Positions 1 through 9,950 of a stretch of 64,000 bases of DNA are shown here, one piece after another (position 1 is the stretch's first letter; each line of letters starts with the position of its first letter). Source of the DNA: Bog-756 sp963841885 (GTDB lineage Bacteria > Actinomycetota > Acidimicrobiia > Acidimicrobiales > RAAP-2). Made by a program: the position numbers and the translations under genes. The notes beneath the pieces are model-generated. The model saw nothing but the letters and a program-made list of their open reading frames with translations, made no database searches and was not told where the DNA came from. The stretch is taken from contig CAWJEK010000022.1 of NCBI GenBank assembly GCA_963841885.1, positions 1-64,000 on the forward strand, read 5' to 3'.

Positions 1-1764
1 GCGGAGAAGGCGGAGGCCCAGTTCAAGCGGGGCATCATCACCGACGACGAGCGGCGCCAGAAGGAGATCGAGATCTGGACGTCGGCCAACTCCGAGGTCG
101 GGAAGGCCATGGAGAAGACCATGGCCGACATCACCTTCAACCCGATCGACATGATGGTCGACTCCGGTGCCCGAGGGAACAGCCAGCAGATCCGCCAGAT
201 CGCCGGCATGAAGGGCCTCGTGTCCAACCCCCGTGGCGAGATGATCCCCCGGCCCATCAAGTCCTCGTTCCGCGAGGGTCTGTCGGTGCTGGAGTACTTC
301 ATCTCGACCCACGGAGCCCGCAAGGGTCTGGCCGACACCGCCCTCCGTACCGCCGACTCCGGCTACCTCACCCGCGTCTAGTCGACGTGGCCCAGGAGCT
401 CATCGTCCGCGAGGACGACTGCGGCTCGGTCCGCGGCGTGTGGATCGACGGCGTCGTGCCCGACGGCTCGGGCACCCGCTCCTACCTCGAGACCCGGGTC
501 ACCGGGCGCCTGCTCCGAGCCGGTCACCCTCTCGGACAAGACCAAGCTCGAATCCGGCACCGTCCTGACCGACGAGCTCGTGGCCCGGCTGCGTGACGAC
601 CCGGCGATCGACCGGGTCCGGGCCCGCTCGGTGCTCACGTGCGAAGCCGAGCAGGGTATCTGTGCCGCCTGCTACGGCCTGTCGCTCGCCACCGGCGAGA
701 TGATCGAGCTCGGCGAGGCGGTCGGCGTCATCGCCGCCCAGTCGATCGGTGAGCCGGGGACCCAGCTGACCATGCGTACGTTCCACACCGGTGGCATCGT
801 CGGTGAGGACATCACCCACGGCCTGCCCCGCTGGTCGAGCTCTTCGAGGCCCGCACCCCGAAGGGCGCCGCCGTCCTGGCCCGCCACTCGGGCGTCGCCC
901 GGGTCGAGGAGGACGAGTCCGGCCGTCACATCACCGTGGTGGCCGACGACGGCGAGGAGCACACCGTGCTCGTGGCCCAGCGCGCCCACCTCGAGGTCGC
1001 CGACGGTCAGGAGGTCGCCGCCGGCGACGCCCTGGTCGAGGGGCCGAAGGACCCCAAGGAGCTGCTCGAGGTCAAGGGCATCCGCGAGACCCAGCAGTAC
1101 CTGGTCGAGGAGGTCCAGAAGGTCTACCGGGACCAGGGTGTGTCGATCCACGACAAGCACATCGAGCTGATCGTGCGCCAGATGCTCCGCCGGGTGCTCG
1201 TCGCCGAGCCGGGGGACGCCTCGTTCCTGCCCGGCGAGCGCGTCGACAGCCGGATCTACGCCGAGGTCAACCGCGGCCTGGTGACGGACGGTAAGCGTCC
1301 GGCCGAGGGCCGTCCCGAGCTGATGGGGATCACCAAGGCGTCGCTCGCCACCGAGTCGTGGCTGTCGGCCGCCTCGTTCCAGGAGACCACCCGGGTGCTC
1401 ACCGAGGCCGCCATCGAGGGCAAGTCGGACCAGCTCTTCGGCCTCAAGGAGAACATCATCATCGGCAAGCTGATCCCGGCCGGTTCCGGCATGGAGCGGT
1501 ACCGGGACATCAAGCTCGAGATGCCGGGCGCCGAGGCCATGCCGGCCTGGGCCCTCGGGGGCATGGACACCGACACCGAGGACCTGGCCGCCTGGCTGCG
1601 GGACACCGGTGGGGACGGGTCGCTCGGCACCTTCAGCTCGGACATCGACGCCAGCTGGCTCGGGGCCGTGCCGTCGGCCGAGGACCTGGCCGGTGGCTCG
1701 CCGGACTTCGGTGGGGCCGACGCGCCCGCCGCCGAAGAGGGTCCCGACCGCCGCAGGAGCCTGA
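1..1764 (+). CDS. rpoC: RNA polymerase beta' subunit, C-terminal part, frameshifted in this sequence
   Basis: This is the 3' portion of rpoC; the window opens inside the gene in frame 1. The translation carries the trigger-loop and bridge region ending STHGARKGLADTALRTADSG, the zinc-site segment CEAEQGICAACYG, GEAVGVIAAQSIGEPGTQLT, and the C-terminal AGSGMERYRD region. The frame breaks near 374-378 (a base missing in TLTR-RLVDVAQ), near 508-515 and near 825-832. A fourth shift near 1740-1750 probably hides the true stop, because the TGA at 1762-1764 lies just past the last conserved residues in another frame. Read literally, the last frame stays open to 2033, but that tail looks non-coding and contains the rpsL promoter. 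The product is the catalytic clamp subunit of RNA polymerase. The gene is essential, so sequence error is more likely than a real pseudogene. The 3' end is inferred. Confidence 0.9.
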
Positions 1765-1864
1765 GTGGAGCGGGTGGGCGTGGGCCCGGCCCGCGCCCAC
1801 CCGTGCGCCGCTCCCGGCACCCCTCGGCGGCCGGTCCCGTGGGCATGGCGGGCCGGGGGTGCAC

Positions 1865-1893
1865 TTGCTCCGCCCCGGTCCGTGCCGTAGCAT
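1865..1893 (+). promoter_or_regulatory. Putative sigma-A type promoter for the rpsL operon
   Basis: TTGCTC (1865-1870) and TAGCAT (1888-1893) are separated by 17 bases. They lie in the only long gap before rpsL and give a leader of about 140 nt. Both hexamers match the housekeeping consensus at four of six positions. The 278-base gap 1765-2042 otherwise shows no coding signal. Confidence 0.55.
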
Positions 1894-2042
1894 GGAACCC
1901 TTGCGGCTGCGTGTCGCACGGTGCGTCCCGCCTGCATGCAGGTGGACGGCCCAGCCGGCCTGGGACCAGCACCCCGAAGTACGCCGACGCAGTCCGTCTC
2001 AGTCCTGAAGCATCCCTGCAGTCCACAACCTAGAGGTCACGC

Positions 2043-2414
2043 GTGCCCACGATTTCCCAGCTCGTCCGCAAAGGTCGGGCCACCAAGCCGACAAAGTCGA
2101 AGACGCCGGCGCTCCGCGGCGCCCCCCAGCGCCGTGGCGTGTGCACCCGCGTGTACACGCACACCCCGAAGAAGCCCAACTCCGCCCTGCGCAAAGTCGC
2201 CCGTGTGCGCCTGACCAGCGGCCTCGAGGTCACCGCCTACATCCCGGGTGAGGGCCACAACCTCCAGGAGCACTCGATCGTCCTGGTCCGAGGTGGTCGC
2301 GTCAAGGACCTCCCCGGTGTCCGCTACAAGGTGATCCGCGGCACCCTCGACGCCTCCGGCGTCCGGGAGCGGAACCAGGCCCGTAGCCGCTACGGCGCCA
2401 AGAAGGAGTCCTGA
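2043..2414 (+). CDS. rpsL: 30S ribosomal protein S12
   Basis: The 123-residue S12 starts at GTG. It holds the decoding-centre segments TPKKPNSALRKVARVRL (Lys43 and Lys44) and GEGHNLQEHS...RGGRVKDLPGVRY (Lys88, Asp89). Lys43 and Lys88 are intact, which is the streptomycin-sensitive wild-type state in other actinobacteria. S12 sits at the interface side of the A site and affects fidelity. It is the first gene of the str operon, one base ahead of rpsG, with a promoter about 150 bases upstream. Length and sequence are normal. Confidence 0.98.
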   Translation: MPTISQLVRKGRATKPTKSKTPALRGAPQRRGVCTRVYTHTPKKPNSALRKVARVRLTSGLEVTAYIPGEGHNLQEHSIVLVRGGRVKDLPGVRYKVIRGTLDASGVRERNQARSRYGAKKES

Positions 2415-2415
2415 C

Positions 2416-2886
2416 GTGCCCCGCAAAGGTCCCGCAGTCCGTCGTGAGCTGATGCCCGACCCCGTCTACCACTCGGTGCTCGTCACCCAGGTGGTCAACC
2501 GGGTCCTGAGCCGGGGCAAGCGCACGCTCGCCGAGCGCATCGTCTACGCCGCCCTGGCCGATGTGGGGGAGAAGACCGGCAACGACCCGGTCGCCGTGCT
2601 GAAGAAGGCCGTCGAGAACACCCGCCCCGAGCTCGAGGTGCGCAGCCGCCGGGTCGGCGGTGCGACCTACCAGGTCCCGGTCGAGGTGCGTCCCCGCCGG
2701 GCCACCACGCTGTCGATCCGGTGGCTGGTCGGCTACTCGCAGCAGCGCCGTGAGAAGACGATGGCCGAGCGCCTCTCCAACGAGATCCGGGACGCGGCCA
2801 ACGGCATCGGCGCCGCCGCCAAGCGTCGTGAGGACCTCCACAAGATGGCCGAGTCGAACAAGGCGTTCGCCCACTACCGCTGGTAG
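2416..2886 (+). CDS. rpsG: 30S ribosomal protein S7
   Basis: The 156-residue S7 starts at GTG, one base after the rpsL stop, so it is probably translationally coupled. The sequence MPRKGPAVRR, the central VGGATYQVPVEVRPRRATTL segment and the C-terminal ESNKAFAHYRW tail are typical. S7 nucleates assembly of the 16S rRNA 3' major domain and lines the E site. In other bacteria it can repress the str operon translationally; no such site could be recognised here. Length is normal. Confidence 0.98.
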   Translation: MPRKGPAVRRELMPDPVYHSVLVTQVVNRVLSRGKRTLAERIVYAALADVGEKTGNDPVAVLKKAVENTRPELEVRSRRVGGATYQVPVEVRPRRATTLSIRWLVGYSQQRREKTMAERLSNEIRDAANGIGAAAKRREDLHKMAESNKAFAHYRW

Positions 2887-2946
2887 CCGGACCCACCGCT
2901 TCGGCCACGTACCACGACACGAGCACGACCCGAGAGTTGACCAACC

Positions 2947-5040
2947 ATGTCTGACAGCACCTCCCGCAACCATCCCCTGGCCAAGACCCGGAACATCGGG
3001 ATCATGGCCCACATCGACGCGGGCAAGACCACCACCACCGAGCGGATCCTCTACTACACCGGCAAGAACTACAAGATCGGTGAGGTCCACGAAGGCGCCG
3101 CCACCATGGACTGGATGGTCCAGGAGCAGGAGCGGGGCATCACCATCACGTCGGCCGCCACCACCTGCATGTGGCACGACACGCTGATCAACATCATCGA
3201 CACCCCGGGCCACGTGGACTTCACCGTCGAGGTGGAGCGCTCGCTGCGCGTCCTCGACGGCGCCGTGGCCGTGTTCGACGCCGTGGCCGGTGTCGAACCC
3301 CAGACGGAGACCGTCTGGCGCCAGGCGAACAAGTACGAGGTCCCGAGGATCTGCTTCGTCAACAAGATGGACCGCACCGGTGCCAACTTCGAGATGTGCG
3401 TCGACATGATCAAGGACCGCCTGGACTGCACCACCGCCGTGGTGCAGCTGCCCATCGGCGCCGAGGGCGACTTCCGGGGCGTGGTGGACCTGGTCCACAT
3501 GCGGGCGCTGGTGTGGGACGACGGCATGGGCGAGGACTGGATCGAGGAGCCCATCCCGGAGAACCTGGTCGCGGCCGCCGAAGCCGCCCACGCCGACCTC
3601 ATCGACGTGGTCTCCAACCACGACGACATCATCATGGAGAAGTACCTCGGGGACGAGGAGATCCTCCCCGAGGACCTGATCCGGGCCCTGCGCACCGTCA
3701 CCCTGGGCAACCACGCGGTGCCGATCCTGTGCGGCACCGCCTTCAAGAACAAGGGCGTCCAGCCCATGCTCGACGCGGTGGTCGACTACCTCCCGAGTCC
3801 CCTGGACATCCCGCCGACCATGGGCACCGTCCCCCGCAAGGAGGGCGTCGAGGTCGAGCGGCCGGCGGACGACTCGGCGCCGTTCTCGGCCCTGGCCTTC
3901 AAGATCATGACCGACCCCTATGTCGGCAAGCTCACCTACCTGCGGGTCTACTCCGGCACCCTGGCCAAGGGCTCGGCCGTGGTGAACTCGACCAAGGACC
4001 GCAAGGAGCGGATCGGCCGCATCCTCCAGATGCACGCCAACACCCGCGAGGACCTCGACACCATGTACGCCGGGGACATCGTCGCCGCCGTTGGCCTGAA
4101 GCAGACCACCACCGGTGACACCCTGTGCGACCCCGACGACCAGGTGATCCTGGAGTCGCTCACCTTCCCCGAGCCCGTGATCCACGTGGCCGTCGAGCCC
4201 AAGACCAAGGCCGACCAGGACAAGCTGTCGAAGGCCCTGTTCGCCCTGTCCGAGGAGGACCCGACCTTCCGGGTCCAGTCCGACGAGGAGACCGGCCAGA
4301 CGGTGATCTCGGGAATGGGCGAGCTGCACCTCGAGGTGCTGGTCGACCGGATGCTGCGGGAGTTCAACGTGGACGCCAACGTGGGCAAGCCCCAGGTCGC
4401 GTACCGCGAGACCGTGCGCAAGCCGGCCGAGAAGGTCGAGATGAAGTACGTCCGACAGACCGGCGGCAAGGGCCAGTACGGCCACGTCGTCATCACCCTC
4501 GAGCCCAATCCGGGCCAGGGGTACGAGTTCGAGGACAAGATCACCGGCGGTGTCATCCCGAAGGAGTACATCCCCTCCGTCGACCAGGGCATCCGGGAGT
4601 CGATCACGTCGGGCGTGCTGGCCGGCTACCCGACGGTGGACATCAAGGTCATCCTGACCTACGGCTCGTACCACGACGTCGACTCGTCGGAGATGGCGTT
4701 CAAGATCGCCGGGTCCATGGCCATCAAGAAGGCCGCCCAGCTGGCCAGCCCCGTGCTCCTCGAGCCGGTGATGGCCGTCGAGGTCACCACCCCCGAGGAC
4801 TACATGGGCGACGTGATCGGCGACCTGTCCTCCCGGCGGGGCAAGGTCGAGGGCATGGAGCAGCGCGGCAACAGCCACATCGTCCGGGCGCAGGTACCAC
4901 TGAGCGACATGTTCGGCTACGCTACCGACCTGCGTTCGCGTACGCAGGGACGGGCCACGTACTCGATGCAGTTCGCCGCGTACAACGAGGTCCCCGAGTC
5001 CATCGCCAAGGAGATCATCGCCAAGGCGCGGGGCGAGTAG
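2947..5040 (+). CDS. fusA: Elongation factor G
   Basis: EF-G of 697 residues is the GTPase that drives translocation and, with RRF, ribosome recycling. The G domain has the P-loop AHIDAGKT (residues 21-28), switch II DTPGH (85-89) and NKMD (139-142). Domain II, domain III, the domain IV segment YRETVRKPAEKVEMKYVRQT and the C-terminal SDMFGYATDLRSRTQGRATY segment follow in order. The ATG start is followed directly by the expected N-terminus and lies 60 bases after rpsG. A GC-rich hairpin follows the stop codon. It is the canonical translocase type. Confidence 0.98.
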   Translation: MSDSTSRNHPLAKTRNIGIMAHIDAGKTTTTERILYYTGKNYKIGEVHEGAATMDWMVQEQERGITITSAATTCMWHDTLINIIDTPGHVDFTVEVERSLRVLDGAVAVFDAVAGVEPQTETVWRQANKYEVPRICFVNKMDRTGANFEMCVDMIKDRLDCTTAVVQLPIGAEGDFRGVVDLVHMRALVWDDGMGEDWIEEPIPENLVAAAEAAHADLIDVVSNHDDIIMEKYLGDEEILPEDLIRALRTVTLGNHAVPILCGTAFKNKGVQPMLDAVVDYLPSPLDIPPTMGTVPRKEGVEVERPADDSAPFSALAFKIMTDPYVGKLTYLRVYSGTLAKGSAVVNSTKDRKERIGRILQMHANTREDLDTMYAGDIVAAVGLKQTTTGDTLCDPDDQVILESLTFPEPVIHVAVEPKTKADQDKLSKALFALSEEDPTFRVQSDEETGQTVISGMGELHLEVLVDRMLREFNVDANVGKPQVAYRETVRKPAEKVEMKYVRQTGGKGQYGHVVITLEPNPGQGYEFEDKITGGVIPKEYIPSVDQGIRESITSGVLAGYPTVDIKVILTYGSYHDVDSSEMAFKIAGSMAIKKAAQLASPVLLEPVMAVEVTTPEDYMGDVIGDLSSRRGKVEGMEQRGNSHIVRAQVPLSDMFGYATDLRSRTQGRATYSMQFAAYNEVPESIAKEIIAKARGE

Positions 5041-5046
5041 TCGTTT

Positions 5047-5070
5047 CGGCGCCGGGTCCGCCCGGTGCCG
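5047..5070 (+). terminator. GC-rich hairpin after fusA, possible terminator or attenuator
   Basis: A 10-bp stem (5047-5056 with 5061-5070, one G-U pair, loop TCCG) begins six bases after the fusA stop. No T-tract follows, which is common for actinobacterial terminators but also allows partial attenuation before tuf. Confidence 0.35.
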
Positions 5071-5163
5071 AGGGTCCCGCGGGCCCGGCCGAGGCCGGCC
5101 CGACCAGTCTGACCAGCAGCACCCAGCACCAGCAGTACCGCAGTACCACCACTACCGAGGAAT

Positions 5164-5184
5164 GACGGAGGCACCGCCTCCGTC
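5164..5184 (+). other. Perfect 9-bp hairpin in the tuf leader
   Basis: GACGGAGGC and GCCTCCGTC flank the loop ACC. The hairpin sits 52 bases upstream of the tuf ATG in the 196-base fusA-tuf gap. The upstream arm contains a GGAGG Shine-Dalgarno core paired into the stem, but no start codon is placed to use it. Confidence 0.4.
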
Positions 5185-5236
5185 GTGGCGGGCCCGAGGG
5201 GGCTACCGTCCGAGATCAGGGAGCATCACCCCAACC

Positions 5237-6424
<1,188 letters not shown>

Positions 6425-6469
6425 TCACCCGACCGACGCCGCACATCCACGAGAGGACGCTGTTACCCC

Positions 6470-6799
6470 ATGGCCGCTGAGGGCCCCCGTCAGAAGATCC
6501 GCATCCGCCTGAAGGCGTACGACCACGAGATCCTCGATCAGTCGACCGAGAAGATCGTGCAGACGGTGCTTCGCACCCAGGCCAAGGTCCTGGGTCCGGT
6601 GCCGCTGCCCACCGAGAAGCACCGCTACACGGTGATCCGGTCGCCGCACAAGTACAAGGACAGCCGGGAGCACTTCGAGATGCGGGTCCACAAGCGGCTC
6701 GTTGACATCGTCGAGCACACGCCGAAGACCGTCGACTCGCTCCAGCGGCTCGACCTGCCCGCCGGCGTGGACATCGAGATCAAGATCCAGACCGTCTGA
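6470..6799 (+). CDS. rpsJ: 30S ribosomal protein S10
   Basis: S10 (NusE), 109 residues, is a 30S head protein that also joins transcription antitermination complexes through NusB. The segment QKIRIRLKAYDHEILDQS and the conserved SPHKYKDSREHFEMRVHKRL loop are clear. It normally heads the S10 operon next to rplC. Here 370 bases separate it from rplC, and that gap holds a strongly structured leader. Length is slightly above the usual 102-105 because of a short N-terminal extension. Confidence 0.98.
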   Translation: MAAEGPRQKIRIRLKAYDHEILDQSTEKIVQTVLRTQAKVLGPVPLPTEKHRYTVIRSPHKYKDSREHFEMRVHKRLVDIVEHTPKTVDSLQRLDLPAGVDIEIKIQTV

Positions 6800-6834
6800 C
6801 CGGTCCCGGGGTCGCCTAGCGGCCCGGGGGCGGA

Positions 6835-6843
6835 TGGTATAGA
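6835..6843 (+). promoter_or_regulatory. Putative extended -10 promoter inside the S10 operon
   Basis: TGG followed by TATAGA (6838-6843) forms an extended -10 element in a GC-rich background, 36 bases after the rpsJ stop. No good -35 hexamer is present at 17-18 bases. Transcription would start near 6850 and give a leader of about 320 nt before rplC. Confidence 0.4.
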
Positions 6844-6849
6844 GTTTCC

Positions 6850-7169
6850 GGTCGGCCTGTTTGCGGGCCGGTCCATGCGAATGGGACGTGTTCGAGCGCC
6901 CGCCGGCCTACGGCGGGGACCTCGGGCCAAACCAGGCGAGCGCTCCGCTCGGGTTGATCCGAGCGGAGCGTCTGCGTGCGAGCCGATGCGAATCGGCCGG
7001 CACCTCCAGCGCCGGGTCTGACCCGGGGCAGTACCAGAGGAGCATCCACCGCGGGCGCGTTGCGCCCGGCGATGGTGCCGAAGCCGCCCGGCGGCCCAGG
7101 CGCCGGCAGTACAGGATCGGCACCCACCGGTGTCGAGCAAGAGCGAAGAGTCGATACGGAGAAGCTCCA
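6850..7169 (+). ncRNA. Candidate structured 5' leader RNA upstream of rplC
   Basis: The 370-base gap 6800-7169 has no plausible protein but contains six compact hairpins in a row. H1 is CCAT-GCGA-ATGG (6873-6884). H2 is a 7-bp stem at 6899-6917. H3 is a perfect 12-bp stem with loop GTTGAT (6941-6970). H4 is GCCGAT-GCGA-ATCGGC (6982-6997). H5 is CCGGGT-CTG-ACCCGG (7012-7026). H6 is GGGCGC-GTT-GCGCCC (7053-7067). H1 and H4 share the octamer ATGCGAAT, which presents a GNRA-type GCGA tetraloop. None is followed by a T-tract. The location suggests autoregulation by L3, L4 or another ribosomal protein, as S10-operon leaders do in other phyla; that is inference. I do not recognise the family. The boundaries are estimates. 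Confidence 0.5.
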
Positions 7170-7830
7170 GTGGCCACCAAGGCGATCGTGGGCGAGAAGG
7201 TCGGAATGACACAGATCTGGGACGACCAGAACCGGGCGATCCCGGTGACGGTGCTGCGCGTCGCGCCGGTCCGGGTCGTGCAGGTCAAGACCCCCGAGTC
7301 ACGAGGGGTACTCCGCACTGCAGGTGACCTGGGGCCACCGCCGTGCCACCACCCTCACCCGGCCCGAGCAGGGTCACTACGACAAGGCGGGCGTCGACCC
7401 CGGGCGCCGCCTGGTCGAGCTGCGCATCGACGACAGCTCCGAGTACGAGGTCGGTCAGCAACTGACCGCCGACCTGCTCCAGGCGGGCGAGCTGGTGGAC
7501 GCCATCGCCGTCTCCAAGGGCAAGGGCTTCGCCGGCGCCATGAAGCGCCACAACTTCAAGGGCCAGGGCGCCAGCCACGGCAACCACAAGAAGCACCGCT
7601 CGCCGGGCTCCATCGGTGCCTGCGCCACCCCGGCCCGGGTGTTCAAGGGCACCCGGATGGCCGGGCGCATGGGTGGCCAGCAGGTCACCACCCTGAACCT
7701 CGAGATCGTCCAGGCCGACCCCGAGCGGGAACTGGTCCTCGTCAAGGGTGCCGTCCCCGGCCCCCGCGGCGGCATGGTCGTGCTGCGGGACGCCGTCAAG
7801 GCCCCGGCGACCAAGGGAGGCGGCAAGTGA
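7170..7830 (+). CDS. rplC: 50S ribosomal protein L3, one frameshift in this sequence
   Basis: L3 is an early assembly protein whose loop reaches the peptidyl transferase centre. The GTG start gives MATKAIVGEKVGMTQIWDD. The frame runs to VVQVKTPE near 7293, then must change at about 7294-7306 to continue as GYSALQVTWGHRRATTLTRP and on to the loop KRHNFKGQGASHGNHKKHRS and the C-terminus. Corrected length is about 220 residues, normal for the family. The gene is essential and both halves are well conserved, so the shift is probably a sequence error. The stop overlaps the rplD GTG start (GTGA). Confidence 0.95.
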
Positions 7831-8787
7831 CCGAGACCATCGACATCGAGACCGCCAGCCCGGCCGAGATCCGACGCTTCCTCCGTCCGGAGCCCCAGCG
7901 GCGCAGCGTGACCCGCCGGTCGATCGACGGCACGGAACTGGGTGACGTCGACCTCGATCCCGAGACGTTCGGCATCGAGCCCAACCTGGCCGTCCTCCAC
8001 CAGGTGGTGACGGCCCAGCTGGCCGCCGCCCGGGCCGGCACCCAGTCGACCAAGACCCGCTCCGAGGTCCGGGGTGGCGGGGTCAAGCCCTTCCGCCAGA
8101 AGGGCACCGGCCGGGCCCGGGCCGGCTCCAGCCGGTCGCCGGTCTGGGTCGGGCGGTGGTGTGGCGCTCGGCCCGAAGCCGCGCTCCTACGTCCAGAAGA
8201 CGCCCAAGAAGATGAAGGCCCTGGCCCTGCGGTCGGCGCTGTCCGACCGGGCCGCCCTGGGCCGGGTGGCCCTGGTCGACGAGTGGTCCTTCGAGGAGCC
8301 CCGCACCAAGGCCGCCGTCGCCGCCCTGTCCGCTCTCGGGCTCGAGGGCCGGGTCCTCGTGGTGCTGGGGGAGGACGACTTCGTGGCGGACCGCTCGTTC
8401 GGCAACCTGCCCGAGGTGCAGACCCTGCTCGACGGTGAGCTCAACGCCTACGACATCCTGGTCAACGACTGGGTCGTCTTCACCGACGAGACCCTGCCGG
8501 GCTCGCCCAAGGTCTTCAGTGCCGTCGAGATCGACGTCGTGGAGGACGAGGACGGCAACGTCGTCGAGGTCGTCGAGACCGAGGTCGACGTGGTGACCGA
8601 CGGCGCCGGGAACGTCACCGAGATCATCGAGACCGAGGTCGACGAAGTGGTCGGCGACGACGGCGAGGTGCTCGGGGTGGTCGAGACCACCGTCGACGTC
8701 ACGCTGGACGAGGACGGCGAGGTGACCGGCGTCACCGAGACCGAGGTCGTCGCCCCCGCCGACGACGAAGAAGGGAGCGAGTCGTGA
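7827..8787 (+). CDS. rplD: 50S ribosomal protein L4 with repetitive acidic C-terminal extension, one frameshift in this sequence
   Basis: L4 lines the peptide exit tunnel with L22. It starts at the GTG overlapping the rplC stop. The tunnel loop VRGGGVKPFRQKGTGRARAG is present. An extra base near 8148-8151 (GGGCGG where GGCGG is expected) shifts the frame before LGPKPRSYVQKTPKKMKALA. Corrected length is about 319 residues against about 205-215 usual. The excess is a C-terminal tail of about 85 residues, rich in Glu, Asp, Val and Thr and built from near-perfect 18-residue repeats (8521-8733), ending ADDEEGSES. The core is certain; the function of the tail is unknown. Confidence 0.95.
8521..8733 (+). 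repeat. 54-bp coding tandem repeats (18 residues) in the L4 tail
   Basis: Four consecutive units start at 8521 (17 residues), 8572, 8626 and 8680, the last three of 18 residues each. Typical units are VETEVDVVTDGAGNVTEI and VETTVDVTLDEDGEVTGV. Each has the pattern [V/I]E-T-x-V-D, a D-x-D/A-G-[N/E]-V turn, then V/I. A partial fifth unit (TETEVV) follows. Codons have diverged more than the protein, so the repeat is maintained at protein level rather than being fresh DNA slippage. Confidence 0.85.
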
Positions 8788-9074
8788 GGGATCCCCACAA
8801 CGTCCTGATCCGGCCCGTCGTGTCCGAGAAGTCCTACGCCCTGATGGACGACAACGTCTACGTCTTCGTGGTCGACCCGTCGGCCACCAAGATCGACGTC
8901 CGCCACGCCGTGGAGCAGGCCTTCGACGTCCGCGTGACCAACGTCAACACGCTCAACCGCAAGGGCAAGGCCAAGCGCAACCGCAAGGGCGGCGGCATGG
9001 GCCACCGCCCCGACACCAAGCGGGCCATCGTCACCCTCGCCCCGGGTGACTCGATCGACCTCTTCGAGAACTGA
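8784..9074 (+). CDS. rplW: 50S ribosomal protein L23
   Basis: L23, 96 residues, starts at a GTG overlapping the rplD stop. It carries RPVVSEKSYALMDDNVYVFVV, the hydrophobic core FDVRVTNVNTLNRKGKAKR and the basic loop RKGGGMGHRPDTKRA. L23 sits at the tunnel exit and docks trigger factor and SRP; its neighbours there are L29, L22 and L24, several of which have tails in this genome. Length is normal and there is no extension on this protein. Confidence 0.97.
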   Translation: MRDPHNVLIRPVVSEKSYALMDDNVYVFVVDPSATKIDVRHAVEQAFDVRVTNVNTLNRKGKAKRNRKGGGMGHRPDTKRAIVTLAPGDSIDLFEN

Positions 9075-9090
9075 GAGACCGGGTTCCACC

Positions 9091-9927
9091 ATGGCATTGC
9101 GTTCACGAAAGCCCACCAGCGCCGGCCGGCGCTTCCAGACCGTCTCGGACTTCGCCGAGCTGACGACCGATCGCCCCGAGAAGTCGCTGCTCGCCCCGAA
9201 GCCCCGCACCGGCGGGCGCAACAACCACGGCCGCAAGACGTCGCGCCACCGTGGCGGCGGGCACAAGCAGCAGTACCGCATCGTCGACTTCAAGCGGGAC
9301 AAGGACGGGATCCCGGCCAAGGTCGCCACCATCGAGTACGACCCGAACCGCAATGCCAGGATCGCCCTGCTCCACTACCTCGACGGCGAGAAGCGCTACA
9401 TCCTGGCTCCGGCCGGCGTGCAGGTCGGCGACCGGTTGCAGTCCGGCCAGGGCGCCGAGATCCGACCCGGCAATGCGCTGCCGATGCGCTTCATCCCGGT
9501 GGGCTCGACCATCCACAACGTGGAGCTCCGCGTCGGCCAGGGCGGGAAGATGGCGCGCGGCGCCGGCATGAGCGTCCAGCTGGTGGCCAAGGAGGGGGCG
9601 TTCGCCACCCTCCGCCTCCCCTCCACCGAGATGCGCCGGGTGCCCATCGACTGCCGGGCCACCCTCGGCACGGTCGGCAACTCCGAGGCCGAGCTGATCA
9701 AGGTCGGCAAGGCCGGCCGCAACCGCTGGAAGGGCGTCCGCCCCCAGACCCGCGGGGTGGCCATGAACCCGGTCGACCACCCGCTCGGCGGTGGCGAGGG
9801 CAAGACCTCCGGTGGCCGCCATCCGGTGTCCCCGTGGGGTCAGCCGGAGGGCCGCACCCGGTCCCGCAACAAGGACTCCGACGCGATGATCGTCCGCCGT
9901 CGCCGCAAGCGCGGCGCACGCCGGTAG
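9091..9927 (+). CDS. rplB: 50S ribosomal protein L2
   Basis: L2, 278 residues, is the conserved protein next to the peptidyl transferase centre and the intersubunit bridge. The ATG at 9091 gives MALRSRKPTSAGRRFQTVSD, while an earlier in-frame ATG would overlap rplW. Key segments are GRNNHGRKTSRHRGGGHKQ near residue 42 and the C-terminal GVAMNPVDHPLGGGEGKTSG with the conserved His, followed by RRRRKRGARR. Length is normal. It is 16 bases after rplW and 23 before rpsS. Confidence 0.98.
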   Translation: MALRSRKPTSAGRRFQTVSDFAELTTDRPEKSLLAPKPRTGGRNNHGRKTSRHRGGGHKQQYRIVDFKRDKDGIPAKVATIEYDPNRNARIALLHYLDGEKRYILAPAGVQVGDRLQSGQGAEIRPGNALPMRFIPVGSTIHNVELRVGQGGKMARGAGMSVQLVAKEGAFATLRLPSTEMRRVPIDCRATLGTVGNSEAELIKVGKAGRNRWKGVRPQTRGVAMNPVDHPLGGGEGKTSGGRHPVSPWGQPEGRTRSRNKDSDAMIVRRRRKRGARR

Positions 9928-9950
9928 GGAAGACAGAGGGAACGACAGAC

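Noticed and set aside
1765..2033. Continuation of the last rpoC reading frame to 2033
   Set aside because: The residues lose all family similarity after DFGGADAPAAEEG, and the stretch contains the rpsL promoter. A frameshift hiding the true stop is more likely.
2302..4878. Open frame of 858 codons on the minus strand opposite rpsG and fusA
   Set aside because: Its composition (His/Val/Asp/Gly/Leu repeats) is that of a GC-rich antisense shadow, and fusA on the plus strand is unambiguous. Similar long antisense frames opposite rpsE-secY, rpoA, groEL and pcrA were rejected for the same reason.
5162..5236. Upstream ATG (5162) as the tuf start
   Set aside because: It would add 25 residues not found in EF-Tu. 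MAKQKFERTKPHVNVGTMGH at 5237 is the standard N-terminus, and the extra stretch contains a perfect hairpin.
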